64,000 bases of DNA. Source: Kuschelorhynchus macadamiae. Its lineage: Eukaryota > Arthropoda > Insecta > Coleoptera > Curculionidae. Under the pieces are notes generated by a model. That model did no database searches and was not told the origin of the DNA. It worked only from the letters and a program-made list of their open reading frames with translations. The position numbers and the translations under genes were made by a program. Shown here piece after piece: positions 63,241 to 64,000 of the stretch. Within the stretch, counting starts at the first letter, position 1; each line of letters starts with the position of its first letter. The stretch covers positions 1,178,001 through 1,242,000 of the forward strand of contig JAUTXW010005217.1 of NCBI GenBank assembly GCA_030620095.1. Direction: 5' to 3'.

Positions 63241-64000
63241 AATTTCACTTAATTGGATAAGTGGTTTTTTGATACAGGTATGTTAAACATTTAATTAAGC
63301 TGCCCCCATTGTTTCACCATAATGGCCACTTAGCTACTTACTAACATTTCACTAGCTTATCCCTACACCCTATGTGAAACTTGATTTTTAAACAAGTTTT
63401 GGGGGAAAATCGGAATACTAGTTTTTTTTTTGTAATAATTTTTACAGTTTATTAAGCTGCCATTTTCTTTTAGCACACTGTATCATCATTAAAATGTTAA
63501 CATGTTATCCACATATGACCTCAGTTTTTGACCAACGTTTGAAGTCAATCAAATCGAAACTTGTTAATCGTCAATATTTCCTATCCCCGAAGATAGCAGA
63601 GTACTAAACAAGTAAGAAACGTTAACAAACCAAAGATTTAACTATACCTCTTTATTAGTCAATACAATTGTACGTACCTTGGGAAGTTGGGACGTAAAAG
63701 AAACCAAATTGTAAGTATTTATTAATGATTCTTCTAATTTGGGCCACTCTTATTGCAAATATTTTTAGTCCCCCCTGTATTAAGTAAATAGAAGCCAACT
63801 AAGCTTATTATATTGGTATCCTTTTCCAAAACATTTCCTGTCTAGGGAGAAAATCTATTCTCCTTCCGTTCTATCACTTCTACAATAGCGAATAGGCAAG
63901 GCAGCGCTAAAAATCACGCATCCCCATTGGCCAATATAGATCTGCAAGAAAAAGTAGTTCCAGTTTTTTTAGGAGTATCTTTTTAACGGCCGTTTTCTTC

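Larger units (their letters stand above)
62801..64000. other. no gene seen; repeats and AT-rich sequence
   Basis: Holds the right member of the distant inverted repeat (62983-63058) and a 71-base tandem pair (63099-63240). Near 63830-63960 the sequence becomes slightly GC-richer but no frame or splice site can be supported before the window ends. Confidence 0.5.

Noticed and set aside
1..64000. CRISPR arrays, operons, bacterial-type regulatory sites
   Set aside because: None seen. The window is eukaryotic, with spliced genes and retroelements; the direct repeats present are explained by LTRs, tandem duplications and microsatellites.

Overview
This is an insect nuclear genome window, very AT-rich, with spliced host genes and an exceptional load of transposable elements. 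The evidence for an insect is: GT-AG introns; a degenerate gene with a ZAD-like module followed by C2H2 zinc fingers (ZAD is an arthropod, mainly insect, domain); short (TTAGG)n-type tracts; and a mix of Jockey/CR1-like non-LTR elements, Penelope-like elements (PLEs) and mariner-like elements with DUF4817-type transposases. I cannot name the species from sequence alone.

Two host loci frame the window. (1) On the minus strand a spliced F-box/leucine-rich-repeat gene starts at 27638 and runs leftwards through at least seven exons (27535-27638, 27204-27456, 27020-27133, 26652-26835, 22245-22390, 21973-22108, 13584-13763). All phases match and there is no internal stop. Its last exon is not visible and is probably left of the window. 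(2) On the plus strand, head to head with it, four exons of a ZAD/C2H2 zinc-finger gene can be followed (about 29405-29514, 29761-30216, 41037-41294, 46821-47102). Splice sites are preserved but there are several stops and frameshifts, so it looks like a decayed gene.

The introns and flanks are packed with nested insertions. 1-6.5 kb: an inverted pair of RT fragments, then element A (ORF1+ORF2) with element B inserted in its 3' UTR. 6.6-12.9 kb: element E, split by a mariner with intact inverted repeats and again by element C; its reading frame resumes after each. 14-17.7 kb: element D, both ORFs nearly intact. 18.3-21.5 kb: a mariner relic whose halves are inverted, and element F with a tandem duplication inside its RT. 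22.7-26.4 kb: a PLE joined to a TTAGG-like tract, split by CR1-like element H, then Jockey-like relics J and I. 31.8-40.8 kb: one CR1-like element split by a 5.5 kb LTR element with identical LTRs but no coding interior, and again by element N. 41.4-46.3 kb: mariner and non-LTR relics. 47.3-50.4 kb: two PLE copies head to head, one carrying element T and the other ending in a hammerhead-ribozyme-like motif. 51.6-56.5 kb: a long-TIR mariner split by element W, whose ORF2 is an uninterrupted 921 codons. 56.5-63 kb: CR1-like elements Y, Z and X within a repeat family whose ends carry inverted repeats.

The only genes likely to serve the host are the F-box/LRR gene and, formerly, the zinc-finger gene. 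Everything else is mobile DNA. Its value is as a record of insertion order: many insertions can be placed relative to each other because the interrupted reading frame or family consensus continues on the other side. Clade names for non-LTR elements are tentative (Jockey-supergroup/CR1-like), because no database search was possible.
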